64,000 bases of DNA from Spinellus fusiger (GCA_025094145.1 JALLLS010000054.1:185541-249540), one strand, 5' to 3'. Positions 1 through 12,432 are shown, counted from the stretch's first letter. The notes: generated by a model not told the origin, from the sequence alone. Translations and numbers: made by a program.

Positions 1-866
1 TCAATAATCGTCAATGAGTGCTGTGCAATGCCAAATCCAAAAGTACGGAATGCTGATGAACCAATAATCCTCAGTCTGTAGGTCTTTCCACTCTCAACAG
101 GTACAACGCTATAACCACCACACTGCGCGGAAGGTTTGCCTGGATTGTAAAGAGTCCTTCCGTTGATAAGCACGCTTTCTGCATCTGGAAGATGGATAAA
201 ATCAGTGCCCAACATATAGCGCTCCAATGTATAGCGGTCCTTGTGCCACCATTCACTCAGGGCAATAATACGCTCATCATCATAGGTGAAGGGTCCTGAC
301 TGGAGACGAGGTGTAGAGCTAAATCCAGGAGGCTTCTCAAGAAAAGGACGTGCTCTGTCTGATTCATAAACAATAAAGGCACCAAAAACAGTTTCTTCCT
401 CTAAACCCACATGGGCATGATAGAAATAAGTACCGGCTTGGTTTACGACACGGAAATCATGAACAAAATGACCGCCTGGAGGAATGGGTTTTTGAGTCAG
501 AAACGGCACACCATCAGCATTCACAGAGCTGTATTGACGAATGCCGTGGAAATGGATAGCAAGATCGTTTGGATTTCCACCATGGGTTGCGTTATGTGCG
601 CCGTGGTAGGGAGACATTTGGTTGCGAACAGTAATACGGACACGGTCGCCTTGGTTGACTTGAATAGTAGTTCCTGGTAGCTGGTGATTCACAAGAAGTG
701 TAGATGTACGACGGTAGCAGTCTGGGTTGGTATAGCTATAGCTTATATTGAGTTCATAGTGACGAATGCCATTGATTTCGCCTTGATGCACCTCAAGAGC
801 AGCAATGTTTTGAGACAAGGCGAGTGGCAGTAAAGTGAGTAGGAAATAGAATAGAAAGAAAACCAT
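1..866 (-). CDS. Multicopper oxidase (laccase/ferroxidase-like), N-terminal part
   Basis: Copper-dependent oxidase that couples one-electron oxidation of a substrate (phenols, Fe2+ or ascorbate-type compounds) to reduction of O2 to water; probably extracellular or at the cell surface. The reading frame is open without an intron from ATG at 866 to the window edge (288 codons). Residues 1-19 form a hydrophobic signal peptide ending near ALSQ. A cupredoxin domain follows with the first two copper-ligand motifs, HFHG (H105, H107) and YHAHVG (H150, H152), then the start of the second cupredoxin domain. The remaining two copper-ligand motifs lie outside the window, so laccase, Fet3-type ferroxidase and ascorbate-oxidase-like members cannot be separated. 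A TATA-like stretch (rc of 900-906) sits about 35 nt upstream of the ATG. Confidence 0.9.
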   Translation of the reverse strand, partial: MVFFLFYFLLTLLPLALSQNIAALEVHQGEINGIRHYELNISYSYTNPDCYRRTSTLLVNHQLPGTTIQVNQGDRVRITVRNQMSPYHGAHNATHGGNPNDLAIHFHGIRQYSSVNADGVPFLTQKPIPPGGHFVHDFRVVNQAGTYFYHAHVGLEEETVFGAFIVYESDRARPFLEKPPGFSSTPRLQSGPFTYDDERIIALSEWWHKDRYTLERYMLGTDFIHLPDAESVLINGRTLYNPGKPSAQCGGYSVVPVESGKTYRLRIIGSSAFRTFGFGIAQHSLTII

Positions 867-3071
867 GAGAGAAAGAAAAGAAGGGAAGGAGCTCGAGCAA
901 TATAAAGAGTAGAGCCACAGCCAAAGAAGATTGCAATGTCCAGTGTTTCAATGCCTTGTAGCAAATACAGCCGAAAGTATACAATACTAGATAGTTTGAT
1001 CAGAGAACTTCTGCATTTCAAGTATCATAGTCTGCATGTTATTTGGATTCTATAAAAAGTTATTTTTGGGTCATTTACTAACCTATGCATTAAAAGAATT
1101 ATGTTTATAACCTACTAATATGCAGCGTCTATCTGACTTGTGTGGCATGTGTTTATTGCATATATGCTTATGTTTATTTATGAAATAATAATACTATCAA
1201 ACCCTAAGAATATTACCATGAAGGTGTGTCACTCTTCACTAGTACATATAAGATAGTTCATCAATAGGTGAACATTGGATTCAATAAAGGCACTCTCTTC
1301 TGCTCTATGAAGAGAGTCCTATAGTTGGTTGAGTTTGTTATAAGGATAGAGCAATCTATAGTATCTGATCGTGTCTTCCAGTCAATGATTTATTCTCTAT
1401 GAATGCATGCATCTATCTTATGCAGGTCTCCCGCTCTTTAAGATCCTATAATAGAGAAGTACAATGTGAATATTTCTATTCTTCGGTGGATACGCCATTT
1501 TGTTTTTTAAAATAAAATAAAAAACAATAATAATAAATAATAAATAATAAATAATAATAAATAGACCGGCAAGTCAAGACCGAATTTTTTTGTTTAAAAA
1601 CTTAATTTTGCTTGACTGTTATTGGAGAGTGTAGAATTCAATGGCATCTCGACAGGGTGAAAACATTCAATAATCTGGACAATTTCAACCGTATAGAACT
1701 AATAAAACTGACGATGATGATGGCAGAATAATGGAAAATAGAAAATAGAAAATAGAAAATAGAAAATAGAAGTTTAACAATAAAATGAAAATGACACTGA
1801 TACTGATACTATCAAGACCATTTTAAATCAATGCTTGGATTTTTTCCTATTATTGTTCCTATCATCAATAAAACCCTGCCTATAATTAACACTGCCTTAG
1901 TTCTGATTCATCATTCAATATCTCAGTTGCAAGTTGACTCATAAGATTCACAAATAACAGAAGAGCATAAGGGGGAGTAATAGAAAACTTTATGGGTTAT
2001 ATTTGCTTCTATAAAAAAAATACTTTCTTTTTCATCTCTATTATCTACAAGTGCAGTTGCTATCCTTTGTAATATCATCATTTAAATATGAATATACAGT
2101 GAAGAAATACTTTGAATTTTCAGATATTCTCTCCAAATAATAAATATACTGTCTCTATTCCTTATTTACAAAGTAACTGCCCTGTATGTCATTTCTTTTC
2201 TCTATCCCGTGTCAATAGATCAAGAGACTAAATAGATGTATTTATTTATAACTATAGGTGTGTCTATGCCTATATTACTATTCTTTGATGACTGATTTAG
2301 CCACCTTTACTATAAAGACTATTATCTTATTCATCCGCAACTTTTTTAAACAGGTTGCATTGTAATGAGCATATTCATTGCACTTTTAACTAGAATGAAG
2401 TAAGAGAAAGAAAATAGGAGTAATTCTTTTGTATTCCTGCATGAACTCTTGACTAGCATATCACTTTCAGGCTATTATTGACAATCAACAATAGCAATCC
2501 TATATAGGTAGATCTATACACATTCACATATAGAAATGTATACACAAATATATATATGTTTATATGTGTTTATATGTGTTTATATGTTTATATGTATTTA
2601 TCTATCCGAGATATTCAGTTTTTCAGTTATTCTAGGAAATAGTCAACCTAAATAACTACGAGTAATATGATCACATAGTAAATCTTAATTAATTCCTATA
2701 GAGACAGATAAACAAAGAATAACAGTTCATGCCCATCTAAAAAAAAGAAAATCATCTTTTAATAATAAACTTATAAGCAAAAGAAAACATTTCCTTTGAA
2801 TAAGTCATTCATAAGCTGAAGATTCGTCTTATACTTCATCGTCTCTTACTGTAATTATGCAAACATCTTTGTAAGATGACTGTCTTTACCTCCACTCAAC
2901 TCCCTTTTTGTCTATTCTATCACAAGAATCAACCCATATAAGACCTTTAAAGAATAAACATAAAGTGTCAACACTACCATGAAAACTCTCCAGCCATTTC
3001 TTAATGCCTATAGAATACACACACACACACACACACACAAAAGCCATTCAAATTACCTTTGACCCTTTTTC
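867..3071. other. Intergenic spacer with simple repeats
   Basis: No credible gene is visible. The stretch is AT-rich and holds several microsatellites: an AATAAATAAT-type run at about 1525-1563, five GAAAATA units at about 1733-1770, TATATGTGTT-type repeats at about 2546-2602 and a CA run at about 3019-3039. Confidence 0.7.
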
Positions 3072-4964
3072 CTAACTCCCTTTACTATTCTGCCGATTCG
3101 CCAATGCAACAGAGTAAACACGCATGTAGTCATACACTGGTCCATCCACACCACCTTGGTCCCATCCCAACACAAACGCGCTCTGCATCATCTGTAACAC
3201 ATGCACCTCCCGTCGTGCCTTATCAGACTGCCACTGTGCGTAAGCCACTGCAGCATCCAGAATGGCTTCTTCCAATGCAGGAGGCTTGAACAAGAACGCA
3301 TTGTGCTTGTCTCCACTTGTCACCCGCACCTGCTCCCGTGCCCCTCCATCGAGTGTCTCCACTTCCACAGGCCCGCTGCCATTCTTCTGCAAATACGCGG
3401 TACGATCCACAAGAAATTCCTTGAGTCCACCCACCCCTGTCGAAATCACCGCTGCTCCAAAGGAAAGACCCTCCACAGCCACTAACCCAAAGCTCTCTGT
3501 CAAGCTAGGAACAAATACAAAATCAGCTGCAGCACGGTAATGCACCAACCATTGATCCTGGTCTTGTGGGGTCGATAACAGGATGCTATGGTCAGGGAAG
3601 CGGTGGACCAGGACTTCTAACCGTGCCAATGGATAATTGTTCGGCTGGCCTATGATCACTAGCCGCATATTGTGCTTTACAAAGGATGTCATGGCTTGTT
3701 CAAACATAGCAAGTCCTTTGTTGTATTGGAACCGACCCACATACAAGACAAGGGGGCGTGTCATATCCTGTAAAGTCAGACAGTGGTGCTCCATCAAGAA
3801 GCGTTTGGCGTTGCTTTTACTGGTGCTTGCATAGTGGCTTGGATCTTTCTCTAGCACCCAGGTTGTTTCATTCAGTGGACGGTGTTGTAGCAGGTCTTGA
3901 ATGTGTTGAGGAAATGCCAGTTGCTGCTGTACCAGTTGAGGATGATGAAATGGATCGAGGATGGTGAAATCCACACCATTACTAATACCAAAGAATCTTC
4001 CTTGGTATGTTTTTCTTAGGAGGCTGTCCATGACCAGTTCCTTGAGGTAAAAGTCAATCCGTCCCTCTACAATATCAGCTGCCATACTGCGACTGACAAA
4101 TGTCACTGCGTCTGCCTCGTCAATGGCTAGATTTGACATGAACATACAGTGGCCACGGGTGTAGGCCGGTGAGGCAGTGCCGAAGTGTAGGACATTGGCC
4201 ACTGTATTGGAGTATTGCAATTCATCCAAATAGTCATGCAAGGTATAGACGATGGCAGGAGGTGTAGGACCCCACTGACCTGTCTGTACCATGTCTCTTA
4301 TAAAGTGAGCCAGGTAGGCATTGGTGGCTCCATGTAGATGCACTACTTGCACTGCTTCATGGGGATGGAAGGGCGCAAATAAGGGCTGTTCATGCTTGGC
4401 CATGGATAAATAGCCAAGCAAGGCGCTTGCTGCCTTTAGGAAGTATAGATCTTTCCATTCCGAGGGCAATTCCTTTGCAGAAGAGTAGATATCGATGGGT
4501 GTTTCTGCCATGAATGCACGCTTAAAGGGAAAACGATGTCCAGGCCCTACCAGATAGACAGTGACTTGTTCCGTAGCCAATGTACTATTGGGCACTAGGG
4601 CATAAGTCATGGCATAGATACTTAGCTTCACCGGCACAGAGGAGCCGTAGCTGCCTTGTACGTCAATGCTTAGATCTACGACGCGTTTAACATGGTAGAT
4701 GTCTTTCAAGTAAGAGTAGAAAGGAAGAAGAATCGCCACTTGCAGTTGAGAAGTGCGTTGCTGTGCAGCTGTCAGGGCTGTTAGCACCTGTCCCATCCCT
4801 CCCATCGTAGCAGGACCAAATTCTTTGGTGATATGAAAGACAGTCGTGCCTGTGTTTAGATGGATGTCTTTTGGGAGGGGTTGATAAAGCACAGGTCTAT
4901 AGTGGTGTTGAGCTATTCACCATAGATCCCACATATACAGTGTATTCCCTTTCAGCATACACTT

Positions 4965-4995
<31 letters not shown>

Positions 4996-5222
4996 CTTTC
5001 TCTATCTCTTTTTCTTTTTCTCTTTTTTGGTGACTTACACACACGTATTTCAGGTAAACGAGTCTCGAGCAATAGCCACCCTGCCATAACCACCACCAGT
5101 TCTATCACTACAAGGAAATATAGACACAGTGCCACCACCTGCCACCATGCCTGCTTTTTCAAGGACCTCACAAAGAGAGACCATGACCTTCTTAGGGGGG
5201 CCTTGTAAGGGAGAAGAGGCAT
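3072..5222 (-). CDS. Membrane-anchored GT5/starch-synthase-like glycosyltransferase
   Basis: Two exons, 5222-5039 and 4912-3072 (intron 4913-5038, GTAAGT...TAG), giving 674 aa. Residues about 25-52 form one strong hydrophobic segment after a basic N-terminus, so the enzyme is probably a type II or tail-inserted membrane protein. The rest looks like a GT-B glycosyltransferase: an N-terminal half with a degenerate starch/glycogen-synthase loop (EFGPATMGGMGQ where KTGGLGDV is usual) and HLHGATNAYLAHF, and a C-terminal half with YVGRFQYNKGL and the nucleotide-sugar E-x7-E motif ESFGLVAVE followed by GVGGLKEF. Such enzymes extend alpha-glucans from UDP- or ADP-glucose, but the substrate here is not shown by sequence. 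It is divergent from PSF2 across 104 bp. A polypurine (GA-rich) tract fills much of the intron. An alternative acceptor at 4898-4897 with a GTGTAAG donor is also in frame. Confidence 0.75.
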
Positions 5223-5326
5223 CCGAGAAACGTAATGAGGTCAACAAGACGGGATTGTAAAAAGACAAGGAACAAAATACAGTGTGACTGAGAGAAACTT
5301 GTTCTTTATCTTACTTGCTCTTCTTC
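5223..5326. promoter_or_regulatory. Bidirectional promoter region between GT5-like gene and PSF2
   Basis: Only 104 bp separate the two divergent start codons, so both core promoters and 5' leaders must lie here or overlap the genes. No clear TATA box is visible. The assignment is by position only. Confidence 0.5.
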
Positions 5327-6088
5327 ATGGCGCTGTCTCGTGCTCATCAGCTGGCCCTAACCCCTCAAGAAGTAGAGTTTCTATGTGGTAGTGAGATGAT
5401 AACTATCATCCCTGTTCAGCGTATACCAGAAATAGAGCTTATTCAAGTAAGCCTAGCAAGTGAAGTTCTCCCTGGTTATTGAGTGTCCATAGCAATCGGT
5501 AGGCCCATTTCGACCTCCTCTGCAAATAAAAGTGCCACTGTGGTTAGCTATTTTAATGAAGAAGCAGCAAAAGTGTACGATGGTGTGTCCAGAGTGGCTG
5601 ACAGTGGAGAGGCTCAAGGTCAGACTGGAGGAAGAGGAACAGCACGCAGAGTTTAGTAAACTTCCTTTCCACTATATGGAGATGGCCCAACTGCTATTAG
5701 AGAGGTATGCACACTACAAGAGAATCCTTACTCCTTTTTATATATGTATATATGTACATCTCTCTCTCTTTCTACAGTGCACGGGAGGATATACCCAACG
5801 CAGAACAGGTACGCACTCTACTGAAGGACTTAAGAGAAACAAGACAGGCCAAATCAAGAGTGGGCTTGTCTGAATTGGATGATACTTGGTTAGGGGTAAG
5901 TGGCTCGACCTGTCAACAGAAGAGTATTAAGGGGACATTGTGTGGGTATGTGTGTGTGGTTTCTATAGATGAACAGCCTTTCTCTTATGGAGATCAATGA
6001 AATCCGTCCCTTCTTCACTCATGCCTATGATCAAATGCGACGATTGAATGCAGAGGATTCTGAACGAAGAGCACCAAGACCCTTGTAA
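5327..6088 (+). CDS. PSF2: GINS complex subunit PSF2
   Basis: Subunit of the GINS tetramer (Sld5-Psf1-Psf2-Psf3), which joins Cdc45 and MCM2-7 in the nuclear replicative CMG helicase. Four exons, 5327-5446, 5493-5704, 5778-5895 and 5969-6088, give 189 aa, close to the usual size of about 185 aa. The protein lines up with the family along its whole length: VEFLCGSEMITIIP near residue 16, GPFRPPLQIKVPLWLAI, the QKCTMVCPEWL segment, the linker ARED-IPNAEQVRTLLKDL, and the C-terminal SLMEINEIRPFF helix. Introns are 46, 73 and 73 nt with GTAAGC, GTATGC and GTAAGT donors. The gene is divergent from the GT5-like gene and convergent with YPP1/TTC7, whose stop codon is 87 bp away; an AATAAA-type signal lies near 6129. 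Confidence 0.95.
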
Positions 6089-6175
6089 CCCCCTCCCTCA
6101 CCCACCTAATAATATACACTTGTTGGTAGAAATAAATATTTTTATTCTTTCAAATACACTCTCACAAGAGAAGGG

Positions 6176-9100
6176 TTATACATGGCGAGGAAGAATAGAA
6201 AAGGGCTGAATAGGTCGAGTGGTCTCTAAATCCAGAGCATAGAAGAAGCAGGCTTTTGTCTGTTCCAAACGACCTGTTTCTCGGTAGATCTCACCAAGAA
6301 GAAACCTATTGTACGTAGAGTAAACAACCCTCCAGCCCAATCCACAGTGTAATAGACCACTTACCATGCTTCTGAACAGTCCCAACCATTGCCTTTGGTC
6401 ACTGAATCCAAGAGTCCTTCTGCAATCTCAAGCTCCTCATTCTCCTTATGGATCTTAGCCAGCCATACTTTACATTCAACATCGGCTGGATCTGCCACAA
6501 GTCCCTTTTCAAATGCCTCCATAGCAAGTTCAGAGTTCTGTTCTGCTAATCGAAGTCGTCCCAACATACACCACACATGAGGATTAGTGGTCCATTCTAC
6601 ATGCTCTGCTTCTTCAATGGCCTTGCGTGCCTCTTCCAGGTTATTTTGTTCAAGGTAAAGAGATGCTGATAGTAACCAGAGATTGGAAAGAATACGCTGT
6701 GAACGCTGAATACGATGTCGGGAGCGTGTGGTTGATTTATTTGGCATGGATGAAGCATGGAAGATAGAACGACCACTTGTTATGGAAAGCGTTGGACTCT
6801 GTAAAGACTGAGTAGACCCACTCACAAGATGGCCACTGCGTATGTCTTATTCCATTATGTAGAAAAGTGAGTGTATGGACTCTTATAAACACACACACAC
6901 ACACTATATTATTATTATTATTATTTTACCTGACAATGATAATTTACTTCCTTGGCTTTTGTCTGTCCAAAGGTTCTCAGGTATCTCTTTTCGAGAACGA
7001 CGGCTACTACTTCGGGATCCAAAGAGATGAAGTCCGTGGTGAGTATGGAATGACTTTGGCTCATTTTCACTCTCATTCACTACACTCAAGGATCGATCAG
7101 GACGAGCATTCATAGAAGAGGTGGAACGAGCACGGTCTGCTAAGAAACTATTCGACAGTGTGTCTGTCTTTTGATCCAGCATACTTCCTATACTGCTGAC
7201 ATTGCTACCACTCCTGTTTCTTCGCTTATTCTCGGCTACAAACTGAACTTCGCTTAAATTGCCAAGAGATCCAGACACTACAATGCCATGGGAAGATGTG
7301 TCTTGATAGGAGCTGGTGGAACTATTCTGACTTTGTTCCGAGACAGCAATCTTACTATAGGATTCAAATACTTTCCTTTGAGACTGCAATGCTACGGCAG
7401 GTCCTTGAGTAGCATTCAATAGGAGACTCTGTGTAATTTGTAGGAGAATGGCCTGTTCTGTTTCTGAATATCCTGCCACAGGAGGGCGTGTGGCTGCTCC
7501 ACCTTCACTGGGCTGACTGTCCGTAGGTTGAGATTCTTTTAATCCCATCTCACATGTCCTGACTGCCTGTCGAATGTCATTTTGTACAGGAGAAGAACAG
7601 GCAAGTGTCAGTAGTTGCCATGAAGCAATGTGTCCTGGGTTCAATTGAAGACTCTGGCTAATGGATTGGACTGCCTGACGAATCTCTCTCATCTCTGCTT
7701 GTTGCAGTGCGAGTTGGTAATAAGATTCCCATGCATTGGCATCGATCTTAATGGACTGGACCAAGTACTGCACAGCCTTTTCATGATAAGTAGGGCGTAA
7801 ACTAGGATCATTGGCTAGAGTGTAGGCTAAACTAAGCAAACGCACACACACACACAAGAAAGAAAGAAAGAAAGAAACCCCTTCATCTCCACACTCCACA
7901 GCAACAACAACAAAAACAACAACTTACTTTGAGAAGCCAATAGACTGTAAGCTACTCCTATGGCTCTATACACTTGTCCCTTGAGTTCACCATTCTCGTA
8001 CTCTGCCATCTCTGCACGATGCCATCTCTTAAGTGCCATGTCAGCCAACTCTACTGCTTCTCTTCCACTTCCAAGATCCTTGCAGTACATTCTCACTGCC
8101 TTTAATAATACACCGATTATAACCTCAGGGGGCTCATGCTCTACTGTGCGTCTAGAAGCAAGTCCTTCTTCCTCTTCCATGTCCAGCGTAGGCACAGGCA
8201 CATAATAGCCTTTTGCATTCGTCACCAAAGCCTCTCCACACACTCTGTTCTCCACCCATGCTTGAGATGTCAGTCCCACCAAGTACATATAGGCACGAAG
8301 AGCATTCTCTGCTTCCTCATACTCTCCCAGTTTTACTAAACCGTTGAAGATATGGCGTGTAATTCTAGGAGAGTTAAAGGTGCGTTGGGCTGCACGATCC
8401 AATGCCTATGATCACCATACCATGCATCCTCATTGTGAATATCTCTTCATACAGAATATTGAGTTCACTTACCTCAATCAACCCTTTTATTTCATAATAC
8501 GATCCACTGATCAACTCAATATCAGATGCCAACTGATCTACATAATCCAGGACTTGTGTACTGACCTGTCCTGCCCTGGGAAAGGGTAGATCAGTGTACA
8601 GCATCTTTTCATACATGAGATGAAGGGCAGAAATCTCAGCAACAAACATCTGGCGCTCATTTTGTGTCTCTGAAGCACTATTTTTTTTGGTTGATCAGTA
8701 CCAGTGTCTATTCATGGTGAAGAGTCCATGACTTGTGGTTCTCATGGCTATAAGAAGAAGCATTTCTTCTTCTGTTCCTTCTTCTGTTCTTTTTACCTGT
8801 GTGTGTCTGATAATGTATCTGGAGCACTGTAGTGTCCATCGCGATAGACCTCTGATAGATACTCAAGGGAATAGCGAGTTACTACCATACGCTTCTGCAT
8901 ACGCCATGCTGTGTTTTGTAAGGCAGTGATCTTTTGGTAGGCACGCAATACATTCAGAAGAGCGGGAGGGGGCAATGATCTAATTATGCGCAGTGATGAG
9001 TCCTGCCCACTTATAAATGTAACTCTACCTTTCTCTCAGGGCCAATAGACAGCCTCTGTAAAGACCTTCTTCTGCTCCATCAATGAACGATCTTTCTTTT

Positions 9101-9822
9101 GCTCCTGGCTCATTCACCACAATCACCATACTCTCGTAATAAGTGAGTGCTTCTATGGAATTGCCCTTTATTTCTGTACAGATAGCTAATTCACAGTAAG
9201 CAGCTCGTCCCAAAAGAAGGGGGATAGATTACCTTGAATGTATTTAGCTTGTAAATAGAGAATAAGACTGTAGCCTGTGTTCATGGACTCATAATTCAGG
9301 GCCAAGGACTCTATTCCCTCCAATGCCTTGTCATACTCTCCTGCTTCATAATGAGAACGAGCCAAGACAATTGTAGCCAGCTGTTCTCTCTCTATGTTTG
9401 AGTCTGTCTGTTGATGTGTCTATGGGTCTATCTATGACTAGGAAGGAGAAGGTGCTACCTTTCTATCCATGGATGTGCCGTGGTCTGCTGTTTGGAGGGC
9501 TGCATTGAGCTGGAGTTGGACACTCTTCAACTGAGAAGAAAGACGCGGGGGCAGTGTGACTTGATGAGGTGTGTCTTCACGAAAGGATACTGTGCTATGA
9601 GTTGCCTGGACACTGTTGATGAGAGAGGCTTCTGCAAGAATAGTCTGTTCGAGGACTAGAGTGTTATGATGAGAATAAGACCATGGCAGAGTCGCTGTAC
9701 TTACCAGTGCCATCTGGATTATGCTTCTTATAACGTCGGGCTAGTTCTGGAATAGCCAGCCAGTTTCCTTTACACCGACACACGTCAATGTCTTTAGCAA
9801 TCTGAATAGCCTTGGCTGACAT
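6176..9822 (-). CDS. YPP1: YPP1/TTC7 TPR scaffold of the PI4-kinase complex
   Basis: Scaffold that joins Efr3 and the Stt4/PI4KA kinase at the plasma membrane for PI4P synthesis. Ten exons: 9822-9705, 9655-9459, 9389-9233, 9173-9029, 8979-8797, 8677-8473, 8405-7928, 7826-6930, 6845-6365 and 6305-6176; 996 aa. Family landmarks are the short N-terminal helix ending WLAIPELARRYKKH, the RAAQRTFNSPRITRHI block of fungal YPP1 proteins, TPR units (for example PTYHEKAVQYLVQSIKID) and the C-terminus LGEIYRETGRL...TTRPIQPFSILPR, which matches TTC7 closely. A Ser-rich low-complexity insert of about 200 residues lies in exon 8 between TPR blocks. The exon 3/4 junction is ambiguous: a 59-nt intron (9174-9232) and a 29-nt intron (9204-9232) both keep frame, and the shorter one keeps a better TPR helix (AYCELAICTEIKGN; then 1006 aa). 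Confidence 0.9.
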
Positions 9823-10032
9823 GGAGTCAAGATGATGAAAAGATGGAGTGGCAGTGGATTCAAGCAGGTAAAGAAAAAGAGAAAAAGTTCAACTGTCAGC
9901 CCATAAAGCCTCTTTGGCAACTCATCTACTACGACCGGACATTCAATATTAGAGAGTCCATCCGTTTGTTGTTCTCTTATTTTCCTTCTTTTCTTTTTCC
10001 TTCTTTTCTTTCAGCTTTTGTTTGCCTTGAGA
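9823..10032. promoter_or_regulatory. Bidirectional promoter region between YPP1/TTC7 and EngB-like gene
   Basis: A 210-bp region between divergent start codons. It contains a CT-rich stretch (about 9974-10015) directly before the EngB-like ATG. The call is by position; no specific factor site is claimed. Confidence 0.5.
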
Positions 10033-11038
10033 ATGCAGCGCTGCTTCCACACAACCACGAGAAGACTAGTAAAAAATGCCATGGAGACAGGAGAACCCCT
10101 TGTCTTGCCGAGAAAGATAGGTTTGGAGGCGTTTCCACCACCGGCAGTGCTGTTGCCCAAAGACAGAGCACACGTATCGCATACATTTGCTAGACCTGTT
10201 CAGTTTATCAAGAGCATTTCTGCCTTGGACCAGGCACCTCGTAGTTCATTGCCAGAGGTAAATCCTAGGCCTGTCTCAGTGTGCAACAATAGCAGCAACA
10301 GGAAATAACGTTGCAAGGTTGCTTTTGTAGGAAGAAGCAATGTGGGGGTGAGTAGTCAGTGAGTGCACAAAGTGAACTAGAGACAATCCATTGACTGTAG
10401 AATAGAAATCAACTCTGATCAATGCCCTCACCAACAACCACACACTAGCAAAAACATCAAGTAAGCCTGTAAGTGACTTGAGAGGACGCCAATGACTTAT
10501 CAGTAGAAAGGGACATACACGTGTGCTGAACTTCTTCAATGTGTCTGATCAATGCATATTGGTGGATATGCCTGGGTATGGATTCCGTTCTCGTGAGGAA
10601 TGGGGTGATCTTATTATTGACTATATATCCAATCGATCCCAGTAAGTCACTCTGCCGTCCTCTTTTGTTTGTTGATCCTGTTTGTTGATCTTGTTTGTTG
10701 ATCCTGTTTGTTAATCCTCTAGACTCAAGCGGCTGTTTATTCTTATTGATCCTACCGCAGGACTCAAGGACACAGACAGGAATATTATGCAGATGATGGA
10801 TGAAAAGGCTGTTTCCTACCAAATCATTCTTACCAAGAGAGATAAGCTCAGACCAGAAGCCTATCATCTATCCAAAACAGCAATAGAGAAGTATCTGCTA
10901 CAACATGCTATTTGTTGTTATCCAGAAATGCTTGCTTCTGGAAAGGCACGTTCTAGTAAAAACAACAGGGATCAAGTGGCCAAAGATCTACTGCGAGTAC
11001 GACGGGCAGTACTGTTAGCAGCGGGTGTTTTATCCTGA
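10033..11038 (+). CDS. Mitochondrial EngB/YsxC-family GTPase (GTPBP8-like)
   Basis: GTPase of the TrmE-Era-EngA-EngB superfamily, in bacteria required for large-subunit ribosome assembly; here probably acting on mitochondrial ribosomes. Five exons: 10033-10257, 10318-10347, 10406-10468, 10511-10641 and 10723-11038; 254 aa. The N-terminus (MQRCFHTTTRRLVKNAM) is basic and Ser/Thr-rich like a mitochondrial presequence. G1 is GRSNVGKST (about residues 80-88), split by an intron exactly after GRSNVG; KPGHTRVLNFF is the switch region, G3 is DMPGYG (125-130) and G4 is TKRD (186-189). Exon 2 is only 30 nt. The last intron carries short tandem repeats. The gene shares a promoter region with YPP1/TTC7 and is convergent with BUB3, 104 bp away. 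Confidence 0.9.
10664..10716 (+). repeat. Intronic tandem repeat (GTTTGTTGATCCT-type)
   Basis: Four imperfect copies of a 14-17-nt unit containing GTTTGTTGATC sit inside the last intron of the EngB-like gene, just before its acceptor. The last copy has diverged to GTTTGTTAATC. Confidence 0.75.
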
Positions 11039-11142
11039 TGCCATGAGTGGAGATAGACACTGGAAGATAGACATTTGGATATAAACAATGCTTTGAGTGT
11101 ATTTATTCAATAAAAGCTTTCATTCCTTCCTTCCTTCCTTCT

Positions 11143-12432
11143 TTAATGGCCATTAGCTACAGCACGAGGTTTGCAGTCGCTCTCTGCTAATGTTCTGATA
11201 AAGATGCTGTCGGGTGAATGATCTCTTTCTCCCTCATCATAGGTATAACTACTGGCAATGGCCAACATGTTACCGTCTGGACTAAAGGCCAAACTAGAAA
11301 TCTCATCAGGATAACGAGGAAATTGTCGAGTGCGTTTGCGGTGGACACCATCCCATATATTCACTATGCTATCCGATCCACCTGATGCAAATGTGCCATA
11401 ACTGCCAATTGAATTCTCTGCTCTCCGTGTTCTCTACTTACATGGGATGGAATGCAAGGGCATTGACAGGATAAACAATCTCAGTATCCCCCACGGTCTG
11501 TCGGTGAGATTTGAAGGCGTATTTCTTGGCCTGTATTTCTGGTGACATATCAAAGAACTCAAGGGCAACTCGTCCTTCCACCGAAGCACACGCATAGCCT
11601 GCCTTGGAATGAGTGGACTCTAGCACATCCCTTGTTTACCTTCAATATTGGGCATGCACCGAATCGACTTTAACATATAGCGAAGGGACGTCTCTCTCTC
11701 CTGCCATGGTGCTGCCATGTTCCTTGTGTCATAAATATATACCTGTCGATTGGCCATTGCAATCACCAGGATATTCTGAACAATATCCATACAAAACACC
11801 TTGTGAGGGAGTTCTATCTTTTGCATTTCTTTGGTGTCTGCACGGGGATCCCATACTCGCAGTGTTTTATCCCATGATCCAGTCAACACACTCCCTGCAG
11901 TGTAAGCCCATCTTTCTCTTCTCTCAACGAGTCCTTACCTGATTCTTCGTTCCAGCATACATTACGCACAGATCCATCATGACGGCCGAGAGTAGTTCGG
12001 GTGCTTGTCTCCAAGTCAATCCTAGCAACCGCCATCCCGAAAGTATCAGCCGTATGGCACCACCTCCACCCTGACTTACCTTGATACTTGTTTGCATACA
12101 CCTCCACTGTAGACAACAGACCCTCCACCAAAACAAGCCTCAAGCACAGGTCCGTCATGATCAATACGTGTGATTTGGCGGTTCTGTTCAACATCATACA
12201 GACGCACTGTCTATACATCAATAGAGACATGGGTACAGACCAAGGCGCGTTGAATACTTTTGTCAAGTCCATGCAACAAAGGAAGAAGAAGAAAGAAGAA
12301 AAAGACATGACTTACAGAGTCCCATGATGACGCGAGTAACTGGTGAGAGTTCTGGGGGTGGAAAGCCAGACTGGCAATACCGTCACTGGGTGAGTCTGTA
12401 ATCTCGTATTGAACTGCTGATGTATCCTGCAT
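11143..12432 (-). CDS. BUB3: Mitotic checkpoint WD40 protein BUB3
   Basis: Seven-bladed beta-propeller that binds phosphorylated MELT repeats of Knl1/Spc105 and recruits Bub1/BubR1 (Mad3) to kinetochores. Six exons: 12432-12316, 12210-12080, 12021-11939, 11894-11640, 11598-11442 and 11401-11143; 333 aa (human about 328). Diagnostic parts are the N-terminal [12 protein letters not shown] and [13 protein letters not shown] blades, the [14 protein letters not shown] blade, and the C-terminal half with [36 protein letters not shown] and [15 protein letters not shown], ending in a DSIFIR motif shared by BUB3 proteins. This C-terminal signature separates it from RAE1. Introns are 40-105 nt, all GT-AG, with strong GTAAG donors. 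It is convergent with the EngB-like gene. Confidence 0.93.
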
